Positions 9,005 to 19,088 are shown, counted from the first letter of the stretch. The stretch: DNA of 64,000 nt from Bog-473 sp963728845 (GCA_963728845.1 CAVSLS010000050.1:124001-188000), one strand, 5' to 3'. Numbers and translations: made by a program. Notes: generated from the letters alone by a model not told the origin.

Positions 9005-9087
9005 GCGAACGCCCCTCGCGCCGTCCGCGAAGATGTGTTCCGGGCTCGACGAGGGATTTCGGGTCGCAGCGCAGGGAGGTCGCCACG

Positions 9088-10335
9088 GTGACACAGAAGG
9101 ACTTTGTCGTTTCTGCCGACGGCCACCTCCTTGAGCCCACGGACCTCTTCCGTCACCCGGCTCCCGAAGCACCTGCGCGAGCGCGGCCGTCTGGGAGGAG
9201 GACTTCGAGATCGAGCCACTGGTGCGAGGGGGGAGCCCGGATCTTCCGCCGCTTGCACACGCCCGGTTTCGAGGGCTGGACGATCTCCCGGTACCGCCAG
9301 ACGGGCGGCCGGATGCCGGAGGGCGACCCCGAACAGATCCTGGACGACATGGCCCTCGACGGGGTGGACGTCCAGGTGATGCATCCCAACCTGTCGCTGT
9401 TCGGGCTGTACTCCGACGACCACGAGCTCTCCATGGCGCACGCCCTCGTGTACAACGACTACGTCATCGAACGGTTCAAGCCGTACTTCTCGCGCATGGC
9501 TCCGACGGCTCCCGTGCCCCTCACCGACATCGGCGATGCCGTGGCCGAGATCGAACGGGTCGCCGCCGCCGGATTCCGCGCCATCCTCCTCCCGGCGGTG
9601 CCACCGAAGCCTTACTACTCGCGGGAGTTCGACCCGGTGTGGGCGGCGGCACAGGCCAACGGCGTCCACGTGTTCATCCACACCCAGACCGGCGGCGTGA
9701 AAGTCAACGACCCGGCCTCGACGACGCTCAAGGTCGTCATGGAGTCGGCCGCGCAGGTCAACCAGCCGATGACGGAGAAGTCGGCGTCGAAGCGCATGGT
9801 CACGCAGTGCGTCTACGCCCCGATCATCCCCCAGCAGGTCATCTGCGAGCTGATCGGCGGCGGCGTTCCCGAGCGCTACCCCGAGCTCCACTTCGCCCTG
9901 ATCGAGTTCAACGCCAACTGGCTGGCGTCGTTGGTGGGCGCCATGGACAAGTGCTGGGTCACCGGGATCGGCCAGGACGCCGACTGGTGGCTCGGGTACT
10001 GGGACGAGAACCGCCCCGCCGACGACCAGCCCAGCATGGCGCAGCTGTTCCGCCTGAACGAGAAATGGCCGTACCCGCTCCTGCCGAGCGAGTACCTCCG
10101 GCGCCAGTTCCACATCTCCTTCCAGGACGACCCCGTGGCCATCGCATGCCGGCACATCACCGGGCTGTCGACCATCGTGTGGGGCAACGACTACCCGCAC
10201 GCCGAAGGGACGTTCCGAGGGAGCCGGGAGCTCATCGCGAAGCAGCTCGGCGATCTCCCCGCCGAGGAGCGTGCCGCCATCGTCGGCGGCACGCTGGCTC
10301 GGCTCCTGGGGTTCGAGGCCTCGGTGGCCGCCTGA
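9088..10335 (+). CDS. Amidohydrolase family 2 protein
   Basis: About 415 residues from GTG 9088, which has GGGAGG 10 bases upstream. N-terminal metal motif VSADGHLLEP and C-terminal GNDYPHAEG define the family. The stretch 9150-9240 reads as unusual Arg/Ser/Pro-rich sequence in this frame, while the other frames there encode the expected family residues (RLPKHLRER, then EEDFEIEP); a run of six G near 9230 marks one frame change. Compensating single-base errors therefore probably garble about 30 residues. It leads a two-gene unit with the next SDR. Confidence 0.85.
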   Translation: MTQKDFVVSADGHLLEPTDLFRHPAPEAPARARPSGRRTSRSSHWCEGGARIFRRLHTPGFEGWTISRYRQTGGRMPEGDPEQILDDMALDGVDVQVMHPNLSLFGLYSDDHELSMAHALVYNDYVIERFKPYFSRMAPTAPVPLTDIGDAVAEIERVAAAGFRAILLPAVPPKPYYSREFDPVWAAAQANGVHVFIHTQTGGVKVNDPASTTLKVVMESAAQVNQPMTEKSASKRMVTQCVYAPIIPQQVICELIGGGVPERYPELHFALIEFNANWLASLVGAMDKCWVTGIGQDADWWLGYWDENRPADDQPSMAQLFRLNEKWPYPLLPSEYLRRQFHISFQDDPVAIACRHITGLSTIVWGNDYPHAEGTFRGSRELIAKQLGDLPAEERAAIVGGTLARLLGFEASVAA

Positions 10336-11246
10336 GCGAGCTCGGCTTCGAGGGGCGCGTCGCCGTCATCACCGGCGCGGGACGCGGCATCGGCCGCGCC
10401 TATGCGCTGCTGCTCGCCGAGCGGGGTGCTCGAGTCGTCGTCAACGACCTCGGCGGGACCATGGACGGCGACGGCGCCGATGCCGAACCGGCGGCCGCCG
10501 TCGCCGCCGAGATCGTCACCGCCGGTGGCGAGGCCGTCGCCGACCACCATGACGTGGCCACCGAATCGGGGGCACTGGCGCTGGTGGACGGGGCGGTCGG
10601 GCGCTACGGGCGCCTCGACGCCGTGATCAACAACGCCGGCATCATCAGGTGGGCCGGCTTCCCCGAAGCCGACGCGGACAACCTCGCGAGGCACCTGGCC
10701 GTGCACGTGGGCGGTTCGTTCAACACCGCCCGCGCCGCATGGCCCCACATGGTGGAACGGGGCTACGGCCGCATCGTGATGACGACCTCCACCGGGATGC
10801 TCGGACTGCCGGCCAACACGTCGTACGCCACCGCCAAGGCGGCCGTGATCGGGCTGACGCGGAGCCTCACCGCCGCAGGCGCCGCACACGGCATCAAGGT
10901 GAACCTCATCGCACCGGCGGCGACGACACGCATGGCGGGCCAGGGGTCGGGCGGCCCGGAGATGGCGCCGGCACTCGTGGCGCCGATGGCCGCCTTCCTC
11001 GCCCACGAGTCCTGCCCCGTCAGCGGCGAGATCTACGCCGCCGGGGCCGGCCGCTTTGCCCGCATGTTCATCGCGTCGACGCCCGGATACGTCCACCCCG
11101 GGCCGGAACCCACGATGGAAGACGTCGCACGGAACTGGGAGGCGATCAACGACGAAGCCGGCTACTACGTGCCCGCCGACCTCGTCGACTGGTCGACCAC
11201 GTTCCTGGCCCATCGGCGCGAGGACGGTGCCGCCCCCGACGGCTGA
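10332..11246 (+). CDS. SDR of the multifunctional-enzyme type-2 dehydrogenase branch
   Basis: About 304 residues. It has the VAVITGAGRGIGRAYA and VVVNDLGG segments characteristic of the (3R)-hydroxyacyl-CoA dehydrogenase domain of MFE-2 proteins, NNAG, and the YATAK catalytic pair. It overlaps the stop of the amidohydrolase. No ATG, GTG or TTG is available at the expected position: the sequence reads GCCTGAGCG where an ATGAGCG start would complete a normal ATGA overlap, so one base may be missing, or a CTG at 10332 is used. A role in oxidising a hydroxyacyl-CoA or ring alcohol is likely. Confidence 0.85.
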   Translation: MSELGFEGRVAVITGAGRGIGRAYALLLAERGARVVVNDLGGTMDGDGADAEPAAAVAAEIVTAGGEAVADHHDVATESGALALVDGAVGRYGRLDAVINNAGIIRWAGFPEADADNLARHLAVHVGGSFNTARAAWPHMVERGYGRIVMTTSTGMLGLPANTSYATAKAAVIGLTRSLTAAGAAHGIKVNLIAPAATTRMAGQGSGGPEMAPALVAPMAAFLAHESCPVSGEIYAAGAGRFARMFIASTPGYVHPGPEPTMEDVARNWEAINDEAGYYVPADLVDWSTTFLAHRREDGAAPDG

Positions 11247-11260
11247 GCCGGGAGAGCGGG

Positions 11261-12029
11261 CTACTCGTCGAGCAGGTCGGGCTGCTGGACGACGATCCAG
11301 TCGTACAGGGGCTGGAATTGCCTCCAGCCGACGGAGTGCCCCCCGGTCTGGCCGGCCGTCTTCTGGGCCACGTCAGCGTCGATGAGCACCGGGGTGCCGG
11401 CCGCCTCGGCGAGCAGCTGCGCCTGGCAGGTGCGCTCCATCGTGATGAACCACCAGGCCGCTTCGTCGACGGAGTGCCCGACGGTGAGCAGGCCGTGGTT
11501 CGACAGGATGGCGGCCTTGCGGCCGCCGAGGGCGTGCGCGATGCGCTTGCCCTCCTCGAGGATCGAACACGGCGCCGGTGTAGTCGTCGAACACCACGTG
11601 GTCGCCGTAGAACGCACACGCATCCTGCGTCAGCGGATCGAGAGGTCGCCGCAGCGACGACCACGCCTTGCCGTGCGTGGAGTGCGCGTGGGCGGCGGAC
11701 ACGACGTCGGGGCGGGCGGCGTGGATATGAGAGTGGATCACGAACGCGGCGGCGTTCAACGGCCAGTTGCCCTCGACGACCTCGCCCTCGGCGTTCACCA
11801 ACAGCATGTCCTTGACCCGGATCTGCTTGAAGTTCATGCCGAGCGGGTTGACCCAGAAGTGGTCGTGCCACTCCGGGTCGCGTGCGGTGATGTGTCCGGC
11901 CGCGCCCTCGTCGAAGCCGAAATGCCCGAACAGTCGGAAGGCTGCGGCGAGGCGCTGCTTGCGGTGCCGCCGCTCGTCATCGACGCTGCTGAACTGCGGA
12001 ATGACGTGGGGAGCGCGGTCGGACACCAT
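11261..12029 (-). CDS. Class II aldolase/adducin-family protein (one apparent frameshift)
   Basis: About 255 residues once one extra base near 11561 is removed (GAT-CCTCGAG should read GAT-CTCGAG). The N-terminal part has DEGAAGHITARDP and the metal-ligand motif SAAHAHSTHG; the part after the shift holds ILSNHGLLTVG and the family C-terminus. These zinc enzymes catalyse retro-aldol cleavage or decarboxylation of small hydroxy-acids. It appears leaderless: TACGAT (12042-12037) precedes the ATG by seven bases. It is divergent from the acyl-CoA dehydrogenase. Confidence 0.8.
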
Positions 12030-12036
12030 CGCCTCG

Positions 12037-12071
12037 ATCGTACTACTTTGTACCGCTCAGTCCAATAGGAT
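12037..12071. promoter_or_regulatory. Back-to-back leaderless promoters with a TGTACCG element (site C)
   Basis: TGTACCGCTC at 12049-12058 (8 of 10 matching the other sites) lies between TACGAT (12042-12037, minus) and TAGGAT (12066-12071, plus). Both boxes sit 6-7 bases before the start codons of the aldolase (12029) and the acyl-CoA dehydrogenase (12078), so both messages are probably leaderless. Confidence 0.5.
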
Positions 12072-12077
12072 CGGCCG

Positions 12078-13226
12078 ATGGACTTCTCGCTGAGCGAACG
12101 GGAACGCGAGCTGGCCGGGCTCTGCCGCGACTTCGCGCAGAAGGAGATCGCGCCGCGCGCGCCGCGGGCCTGGGAGGAGGCCCGGTGTCCGACCGATCTC
12201 CTCCGGGAGATGGGCCAGCTCGGCCTCCTCGGCGTCCTCGTCCCGGAGCAATGGGGCGGTATCGGCATGTCGACGATCGGCTTCGTCGCCGCGATGGAGG
12301 AGCTCGGACTGGCGGACCAGTCGGTGGCCGCCGCCTGGCAGGCCCACGTGACGATCGGGTCCTTGCCGCTGTTCCTCTTCGGTACCGACGCGCAGCGCGA
12401 GCGTTGGCTGCGACCACTGGCGGAGGGACGTGCCCTCGGTGCGTTCGGGCTGACCGAGCCCGATGCAGGCTCCGACGCACGGGGCATCCGCACGGTTGCC
12501 GACCGGCAGGACGGCGGCTGGCTGATCAACGGTCGCAAGACGTTCATCTCCAACGCAGGGACCGACATGTCCTTCGGGGTGACGCTGCTGGCCCGCACCG
12601 AGTCCGAGGGAGCAGGCGCCGAAGTTCGCCACCTTCGTCGTGGAGAAGGACACGGCCGGGTTCACCATGGGTCCCAAGATGCGCGGCATCGGGTGGCGGG
12701 GGCTCGACACCCGCGAGCTCTACTTCGACGACGTCTGGGTGCCCCGATGACCACCTCATCGGCGACCCGGACCTCGGGCTCAACCAGTTCCTGCGCACGC
12801 TCGAGGTCGGGCGCATCTCCATCGCCGCCCTGTCGCTCAGCCTGACGCAAGCCGTTCTCGACCTGGCCACTCGACTACGCCGGCCAGCGCGTCCAGTTCG
12901 GGCAGCCGATCTCGAAGTTCCAGGCCGTGCAGTTCAAGCTCGCGGACATCGCGACGGAGCTCGAGGCGGCGCGTTGGCTGACGTACCGCGCCGCCTCTCT
13001 CCGTGATGCGGGTCAACCGTTCCAGAAGGAGGCGGCGATGGCCAAGTTGAAAGCCAGTCGCGTGGCCACGTGGGCGGCGTCGGAGGCCGTGCAGATCCAC
13101 GGTGGCCTCGGGTACATGCTCGAGACGCCGGTGGCCCGCTTCTACTGCGACTCCAAGGTGCTCGAGATCGGTGAGGGCACCAACGAGATCCAGCACCTGG
13201 TGATCGCCCGATCGCTGGGCTGCTGA
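12078..13226 (+). CDS. Acyl-CoA dehydrogenase (three apparent frameshifts)
   Basis: A full-length (about 382-residue) FAD-dependent acyl-CoA dehydrogenase can be followed through three frames. The first (from MDFSLSERE) includes GAFGLTEPDAGSD; it shifts near 12615 into KFATFVVEKDTAGF, near 12750 into DDHLIGDPDLG, and near 12875 into DYAGQRVQFGQPISKFQ and the canonical end EGTNEIQHLVIAR. Family enzymes introduce an alpha-beta double bond in acyl-CoA esters. Every domain is present in order, so sequencing error is likelier than decay. It abuts the convergent E1-beta gene. Confidence 0.82.
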
Positions 13227-14265
13227 TCAGACTGCCGCCAGGCGACGGACGGCTGCGGTGATGTCGTCGCGATCAGGGAGCCATGCACGTTCGAGCTCCG
13301 GAGCGTAGGGAGGAGGAGTCGCGGCCGCGCCGACCCGTTCGATGGGGGCATCGAGATCCCAGAACGCCTCGTGCGCCACGGTGGCCGCGATCTCGGCACC
13401 GATGCCGAACGGGACCACGGCCTCGTGCGCGATGAGGATCCGGCTCGTCTTGCGGACCGAGTCGAGAACCGGTCCCATGTCGAGAGGCGCGACGGTGCGC
13501 AGGTCGACGACCTCAACCGAGATGCCCTCGTCCGCCAGGTTCTCTGCGGCGGCCAGCGCCTCGTGGACCATCCGTGAGACCGACACGACGGTCACGTCGT
13601 CGCCGGGGCGCACGACGGCGGACGTGCCGATGGGCAGGACGAAGTCGTCGGGCGGCCGCGGGCCCTTCATGCCGTAGAGCAGCCTGTTCTCAATGAAGAC
13701 GACCGGATTCGGGTCCTGGATCGCGGCGCGCAGCAGGCCGTAGGTGTCGGCCGGGGTCGCCGGCATGACGACGCTCAGGCCGGGGATGTGCGCAAGGAGC
13801 GCTTCGAGGCTCTGCGAGTGCTGACTGCCCGACGAGCGCCCGGCGCCGAACTGCGTCCGGACGGTCAGCGCCATCTGGGCCGCGCCACCGGTCATGAACG
13901 GCAGCTTGGCGGCCTGGTTCAACAATTGGTCGAAGCAGACGCCGAGAAAATCGACGTACATGAGCTCGACGACGGGACGCATCCCGGCCATGGCGGCGCC
14001 GACGCCGAGCCCGACGATCGCGGTCTCCGGAGATCGGTGTGTCGCGCACTCGGTCGCCGAACTGGTCGCGCAGACCTCGCGTCAACCCGAAGACGTTGCC
14101 GCCCGCTCCCACGTCAATTCCCGCCACGAACACACGATCGTCGCTCGCGAGCTCGGCCTCGAGTGCCGCATGGACTGCGTCCATGGTGCGGAACACCGGC
14201 GCGTCTGGAGGCGGTGGTGGTGGCTCCGCCCGGGCGGGCCGCGCGTGGAGGACGAAATGCGTCAA
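13227..14265 (-). CDS. 2-oxoacid/acetoin dehydrogenase E1 component, beta subunit (one apparent frameshift)
   Basis: A transketolase-like E1-beta of about 345 residues. The N-terminal part (MDAVHAALEAELASDD, VFVAGIDVG) is in one frame and, after a shift near 14030, the rest continues (VGLGVGAAMAGMRPVVELMY, the RTVAPLD motif and the C-terminal transketolase domain). It may start at TTG 14265, ten bases after the alpha-subunit stop, or at ATG 14184. It forms an alpha2-beta2 TPP enzyme with the next gene, decarboxylating a 2-oxoacid or cleaving acetoin. No E2 or E3 gene is nearby. Confidence 0.85.
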
Positions 14266-14275
14266 CAGGTCAGGA

Positions 14276-15221
14276 TCAGGGCTGGGGAGCCGTCGCGCTG
14301 CTGTCTACCGCGCTGTCGAGTTCGTCGGCCACCGTCGACTCGAGCTCTTTGATCTCGTCGTCACCGACCCCGGCGTCACGAAGTCGGCGCTCGTGCACGA
14401 GCAGCGGATCGCGCGCCTCCCATTCGTGGACCTCCTCCGCTGACCGGTAGCGCTGGGGATCGCCTTCGTAGTGTCCGTGCCAGCGGTAGGTGGCCGCTTC
14501 GATCATGGCTGGCCCGCCTCCCTCGCGGGCGCCGCGGACCAGGCGCTTCCATGGCGGCGGCCGTGGCGACGACGTCGTTCCCGTCGACCTCGACGTAGGG
14601 GATGCCGTAGCCCGCGGCGCGCCGCCGCAGCGACTCCTTGTGTTGGGTCGACGTGGACGAGAACTCCGCGTAACCGTTGTTCTCGCAGAAGAAGATCGCC
14701 GGGAGGCCCCAGACTGCGGCGAGGTTCAGCGCTTCGTGGAACGCGCCCTGCGCGGGCGCGCCGTCGCCGAAGAACGCCACGGCCACCCCGCCGTCGCGTC
14801 GCAGCTGCGCCGCCGCCGCCGCTCCCGCCGCGATCGGGAGGCCCGCCGCCACGATCCCATTGGCGCCGAAGATCCCGAGCTTCGGGTCGGCGATGTGCAT
14901 CGAACCACCGCAACCGCGGTTGGTGCCCTGGTCCTTGGCCATCAACTCGGCGAACATCCCCAGCGGGTCCATGCCCTTGGCCAGGCAGTGACCGTGGCCG
15001 CGGTGGGTGGACGTGATCACGTCCGCGGCGCGGAGCGGCCAGCACGCCCCGACCGCCGCCGCCTCCTGCCCGATGGAGAGGTGGACGAACCCGGGGACCT
15101 CGCCGTCTCGGTAGAGGGCAGCGACCCGCTGTTCGAAGCCCCGGATGAGAAGCATCCGCCGGTGCATCTCGACGAGCTCATCCTTCGGGAAGGGGGTCGA
15201 CGAGGACCGGCCGGCTGCCAC
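14276..15221 (-). CDS. 2-oxoacid/acetoin dehydrogenase E1 component, alpha subunit (one apparent frameshift)
   Basis: About 314 residues from a GTG start (VAAGRSSS), with TACACT eight bases upstream, so probably leaderless. It contains the E1-alpha signature EMHRRMLLIRGFEQR, the substrate loop THRGHGHCLAKG, and the TPP motif from GDGAPAQG to ENNGYA. An extra C near 14547 breaks the frame; the C-terminus continues as MIEAATYRWHGHYEGD. Total length is 3n+1, as expected for a single inserted base. It is divergent from two SDR genes, with the shared element (site D) between. Confidence 0.87.
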
Positions 15222-15228
15222 GAAACGG

Positions 15229-15247
15229 TAGTGTACTGGTCGGTACA
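15229..15247. promoter_or_regulatory. Divergent promoter region with the TGTACCGACC element (site D)
   Basis: TGTACCGACC on the minus strand at 15247-15238, with TACACT (15235-15230, minus) as the -10 box for the E1-alpha gene. The element ends three bases before the GTG start of the plus-strand SDR at 15250. Confidence 0.5.
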
Positions 15248-15249
15248 AA

Positions 15250-16041
15250 GTGGAACCACCGACGACCGACCAGATCGAGATCCCCGAGTCATTCCCCGGC
15301 CCCGGTGCGGTCAACGGGAAGCGGGTGGTGATCACCGGCGCCAGCCGGGGTCTCGGTGTGCTGCTCGCGCACTCGTTCTCGCAGTCCGGCGCAGCCGTCG
15401 CGCTCGTGGCGCGCACCGAGAAGGACCTCAAGGCGGTCGCCGGAGCGCTCCCCGGGCCGTCGCTGGTGCTCAGTGGCGACGTGACGGACGAGGACTTCAA
15501 CGAGGCGGTGGCCGACGCCACGGTGGCCGAATGGGGCGGTGTCGACGTGTGGATCTGCAACGCGGGCATCTCGCCCGTCGTGGCCGGCCCCCGCCAGACG
15601 GGCGCCGCGGTCTGGCGGCAGGTCATGGAGGTGAACCTCACGGGCGCGTTCCTCGGGGCCCGGGCGGCGGCCCGGGTGATGCGCGAGGGTGGCCGGCTGA
15701 TCTTCACGGGCTCCGTCCTGGGCGAGCGCCCCCGCCGGGGACTGAGCGCGTACAGCGCCTCGAAGGCCGGGTTGGTCGGCATGGCCAAGGCCCTCGCGCT
15801 CGATCTGGCCCCCGCCGGCATCTCGGTGAACGTCGTCGCTCCGGGGTGGTTCGACTCACCCCTGGCGAATGGATGGAAGAGCAACCCTGAGCTCTCGGCC
15901 GCGATCACCGGACACACCGCACAACAGCGCTGGGGCACGCCGGCCGACCTGGCCGGGGCCTACCAGTTCCTGGCCTCCGACGCGTCCGCGTTCGTCACCG
16001 GCACCGTCGTCAGCGTGGACGGCGGGTACCTGCTGGTATGA
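15250..16041 (+). CDS. Short-chain dehydrogenase/reductase (SDR)
   Basis: A 263-residue classical SDR from a GTG start (MEPPTTDQ). It shows VVITGASRGLG near residue 28, the CNAG motif, catalytic Ser in FTGSVLG and YSASK near 175, ending with SVDGGYLLV. Its stop overlaps the ATG of the next SDR (ATGA), so the two are translationally coupled. Probably acts on a hydroxy/keto intermediate of the same pathway; substrate unknown. Confidence 0.9.
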   Translation: MEPPTTDQIEIPESFPGPGAVNGKRVVITGASRGLGVLLAHSFSQSGAAVALVARTEKDLKAVAGALPGPSLVLSGDVTDEDFNEAVADATVAEWGGVDVWICNAGISPVVAGPRQTGAAVWRQVMEVNLTGAFLGARAAARVMREGGRLIFTGSVLGERPRRGLSAYSASKAGLVGMAKALALDLAPAGISVNVVAPGWFDSPLANGWKSNPELSAAITGHTAQQRWGTPADLAGAYQFLASDASAFVTGTVVSVDGGYLLV

Positions 16042-16785
16042 CGGCGCCGCGACGCGTGGTCGCCATCACCGGAGCGGGCGGCGCGCTCGGCGCGGCCGTG
16101 TCGCACCAGCTGGCGAGCGAAGCCGGCCACCGATCTGGTGCTGAGCGACGTCGACGCGTCCTCGCTCGAACAGACTGTCACCGGCCTCCCCGAACGGGAC
16201 GGGGCGGTCGAGACGAGGCTGGCCGACGTCAGCGACATCACCCAGGTCGAGTCGGTGGTCGCGCTGGCCGTCGAGTCCTTCGGGCGGCTCGACGCACTCA
16301 TCAGCAATGCAGGGGTCCTCTCGCCGAACGGCCGGATCCACAATTTGGCGACCGAGGTCTGGGAACACGCGTTCCGAGTCAATCTCCTCGGAGCCGTCAA
16401 CGGCATTCGTGCCGCGGTGCCCGTCATGCGAGCGCAAGGGTCAGGCTCCATCGTGCTGACGGCGTCGGTCTCCGGCCTCACGGCATGGTCACACGCTGCG
16501 CCCTATTGCGCGACCAAGGCCGCCGTGATACATCTCGCGAAGGTGGCCGCTGTCGAGTACGCCCGCGACGGAATCCGCGTCAACTGCGTGTGCCCGGGAA
16601 CGTTTCGCTCGGCGATCCACGCCGATCTCCCGCCTGGCGCGCTCGATGCGATCGCGGCGCGGCATCCCCTGGGGCTCGGATCGGCCACCGACCTGGCCGG
16701 TGCGTACTCGTACCTCGCGAGCGACGCCTCCCGTTGGACGACCGGGTCGGCCATCGTCGTCGACGGCGGATACTCTGCGCCCTGA
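16038..16785 (+). CDS. Short-chain dehydrogenase/reductase (one apparent frameshift)
   Basis: About 248 residues after correcting one extra base near 16125, where VSHQLASEAGH shifts into TDLVLSDVDAS. It begins MTAPRRVVAITGAGGALG, has SNAG, catalytic Ser in TASVSG and YCATK, and ends VVDGGYSAP, so all SDR landmarks are present. Length 3n+1 supports a single inserted base. It is the second gene of a coupled SDR pair. Confidence 0.85.
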
Positions 16786-16792
16786 GAGCCGC

Positions 16793-17422
16793 TTACATGC
16801 GCCCCTCGGCCGTGCTGACGATTCCTCTCATGAAGATCTCCGCGAAGGGCTTCGCAACGTCTCGAGCCGACAACGGACCCCCGGCCTTGAGCCACAGGTA
16901 CGTGTAGTTGTGCATCCCGAGCCACGCCATGGCCGTCAGCCTCGGATCGAGCTGGCGGAACTCACCGGATTCGACGCCGGCCAGGAGGACCCCTTCGACC
17001 TGTCGCTCGTACTCCCTGCGCCGGCGTCTGAATCGCTCGGCCCGGTCGCCAGTGAGCGCCGGGAACTCATGCAGGAAGACCCACACATGATCCGGATAGC
17101 GGTGGATCACGTCGAGCAGCTCATCGCCCAGCATGGCCAGCTGCTCCGACGGCGAGCCGCCCGCCTCGGCGACGCGATCCGCTCCGGCCATCACCTCGTC
17201 CATCACTCGATCGTGGATCGCGGCGAGGAGCTCTTCCTTGGAGCCGATGTAGTGATAGAGCGCGCCCTTGCCGAGATCGTTCGCGGTGCAGAGCTCCGTG
17301 ATACCCGTGGCATGGTACCCGCGTTGGGCGAAGATGCGCGCTGACGCGTCGACGATGGCTTGGCGGCGCGCGAGCCACTTGGCACTGCGTCGAGACTCGG
17401 TGGTCACATCGGCCTGGGGCAT
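16793..17422 (-). CDS. TetR-family transcriptional regulator
   Basis: A 209-residue repressor starting MPQADVTTE. The helix-turn-helix spans about residues 20-65 (IVDASARIFAQRGYHATGI, then DLGKGALYHYIGSKEEL), followed by a helical ligand domain ending in the TetR_C-like MAWLGMHNYTYLW. It is divergent from an AMP-ligase. It is the only TetR between the four TGTACCGACC sites and the second half of the island, which makes it one candidate for their regulator, although its own promoter lacks that element. Confidence 0.9.
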   Translation of the reverse strand: MPQADVTTESRRSAKWLARRQAIVDASARIFAQRGYHATGITELCTANDLGKGALYHYIGSKEELLAAIHDRVMDEVMAGADRVAEAGGSPSEQLAMLGDELLDVIHRYPDHVWVFLHEFPALTGDRAERFRRRRREYERQVEGVLLAGVESGEFRQLDPRLTAMAWLGMHNYTYLWLKAGGPLSARDVAKPFAEIFMRGIVSTAEGRM

Positions 17423-17425
17423 CGG

Positions 17426-17436
17426 TTGTGACAATA
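17426..17436 (-). promoter_or_regulatory. Leaderless promoter of the TetR gene with a 9-bp palindrome
   Basis: TATTGT (17436-17431, minus) lies eight bases before the TetR ATG. It overlaps the palindrome TTGTGACAA (17426-17434), a possible self-regulatory site also in reach of the divergent ligase promoter. Confidence 0.4.
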
Positions 17437-17485
17437 GCGGGCGGACCACCGGGATCCTCGATCTCGACGAACGGAGGTCGCCGCC

Positions 17486-19026
17486 ATGACCTTCGCAGAG
17501 GCAGCGCAGGCGGACATGAACTGGTTCGCCGTGCTCGCCCACCACGCCAGCCGCACGCCCGACAAGGCGGTCGCCGTGTTCAACGACAAGACGATCTCCT
17601 ACCGGGAGATGGCCGCGCGCGCGGTCGGACTGGCCGGCGGTCTGTGCGAGCGCGGTGTCGGCCGTGGTGACGTGGTCGCCCTCCTCACCTACAACTGCCC
17701 CGAGTTCCTCGAAACGGTCTTCGCCACGAACTATCTCGGCGCCATTGCCATGCCGATCAATTGGCGGCTCGCCGCGCCAGAGGTGCGCTACATCCTCGAT
17801 CATGCCCGAGCTCGCGCGCTCGTGTGTGACGAATCGCTCATCGACCTGGCCAACGAGGCGACGGAGGGCATCGGGGATCGGCTCGTACGCGCGTGCGTCT
17901 CTCCTGCCTCCAGCCGATGGCTGGACACCGCTCGGCGATCTGGTGACCACGGGCGGGCCACCGGTGCGCACGCCCGTGGGGGCCGACGATGTCCATCGCT
18001 TGATGTACACGTCGGGGACCACCGGGCGCCCCAAGGGCGTCATGATCACCCACGCCAATCTCGCCTGGAAGAACCTGGCCCACATCATCGAGTTCGGCTT
18101 CACGGGCGCTGACCTGGGGCTTGCCTGCGGACCCCTCTACCACGTGGGGGCGCTCGACCTGACGACGACCTCACTCATCGCGGCCGGTGCGACCACCATC
18201 ATCCATCGGTCCTTCGAAGCCTCAGCCGTCGTCGACGAGGTCGAGCGGTCGCGGGTGACCACGGTCTGGCTGGCGCCGGCGATGGTCAACGCGATCATGG
18301 CGCTGCCGGACATCGAACGGCGTGATCTCTCGTCGGTGCGCCTGATCATCAACGGGGGCGAGAAGATGCCGATCCCGCTCATTCGAGCGGATTCAGCGCA
18401 CGTTTCCCTCGGCGTGGTTCGCCGATGCCTACGGACTCACCGAGACGGTCTCGGGCGACACGTTCCTCGACCACGACAGCATCGTGCGCAAGCTCGGCAG
18501 CGTCGGCCGTCCGTGCCTGTACCTCGACCTCGACATCTGGGACAGAGCTGGGCGATCGGTGCCTGCCGGGGAGCCGGGTGAGATCGTCATGCGAGGCCCC
18601 AAGGTCTTCAAGGGTTACTGGCGTGACCCCGAGGCGACCGCGACCGCCTTCGCGGGCGGCTGGTTCCACACGGGCGACATCGGAAGGCGCGACCAAGACG
18701 GCTACCTCTTCATCGTCGATCGCCTCAAGGACATGATCTTGTCCGGCGGCGAGAACATCGCGAGCTCGGAGGTCGAAAGGGTGCTCTACGAGCACGAGTC
18801 GGTGCTCGAGGCGGCGGTCGTGGGGCGCCCGGACGATCGCTGGGGCGAAGTCCCGGTGGCGTTCGTCGTCGTGCGCCCCGGCGCCACAGCGACGGCAGCC
18901 GCCCTCGTCGAACATTGCCGCGCCCAATTGGCGCGCTACAAGGTGCCGAAGGACGTCACGTTCCTCGATGCATTGCCGCGGAACCCATCGGGCAAGGTGT
19001 TGAAACGTGAGCTTCGGAACCGATGA
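17486..19026 (+). CDS. AMP-dependent acyl-CoA synthetase (two apparent frameshifts)
   Basis: About 512 residues. The N-terminus (MTFAEAAQADMNWFA) follows a GGAGG site. A shift near 17905 leads into the frame with the P-loop YTSGTTGRPKG, and another near 18382 into AYGLTETVSGDTF, then WFHTGDIG, DRLKDMILSGGENI and the terminal NPSGKVLKRELR lysine motif. It activates a carboxylic acid to its CoA ester with ATP. All adenylate-forming motifs are in order, so the gene is likely intact in the organism. The next gene's alternative ATG overlaps its stop. Confidence 0.87.
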
Positions 19027-19088
19027 GCGGACACGTGACCCACAAGATTCCGGACGCAGGCGTCGGGACAACCCACAAGGAGAGCCGA

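Noticed and set aside
12078..13226. Programmed frameshifting or true pseudogene in the acyl-CoA dehydrogenase and similar genes
   Set aside because: No slippery heptamer or pseudoknot was seen, breaks occur in unrelated genes, and net lengths favour single inserted bases.
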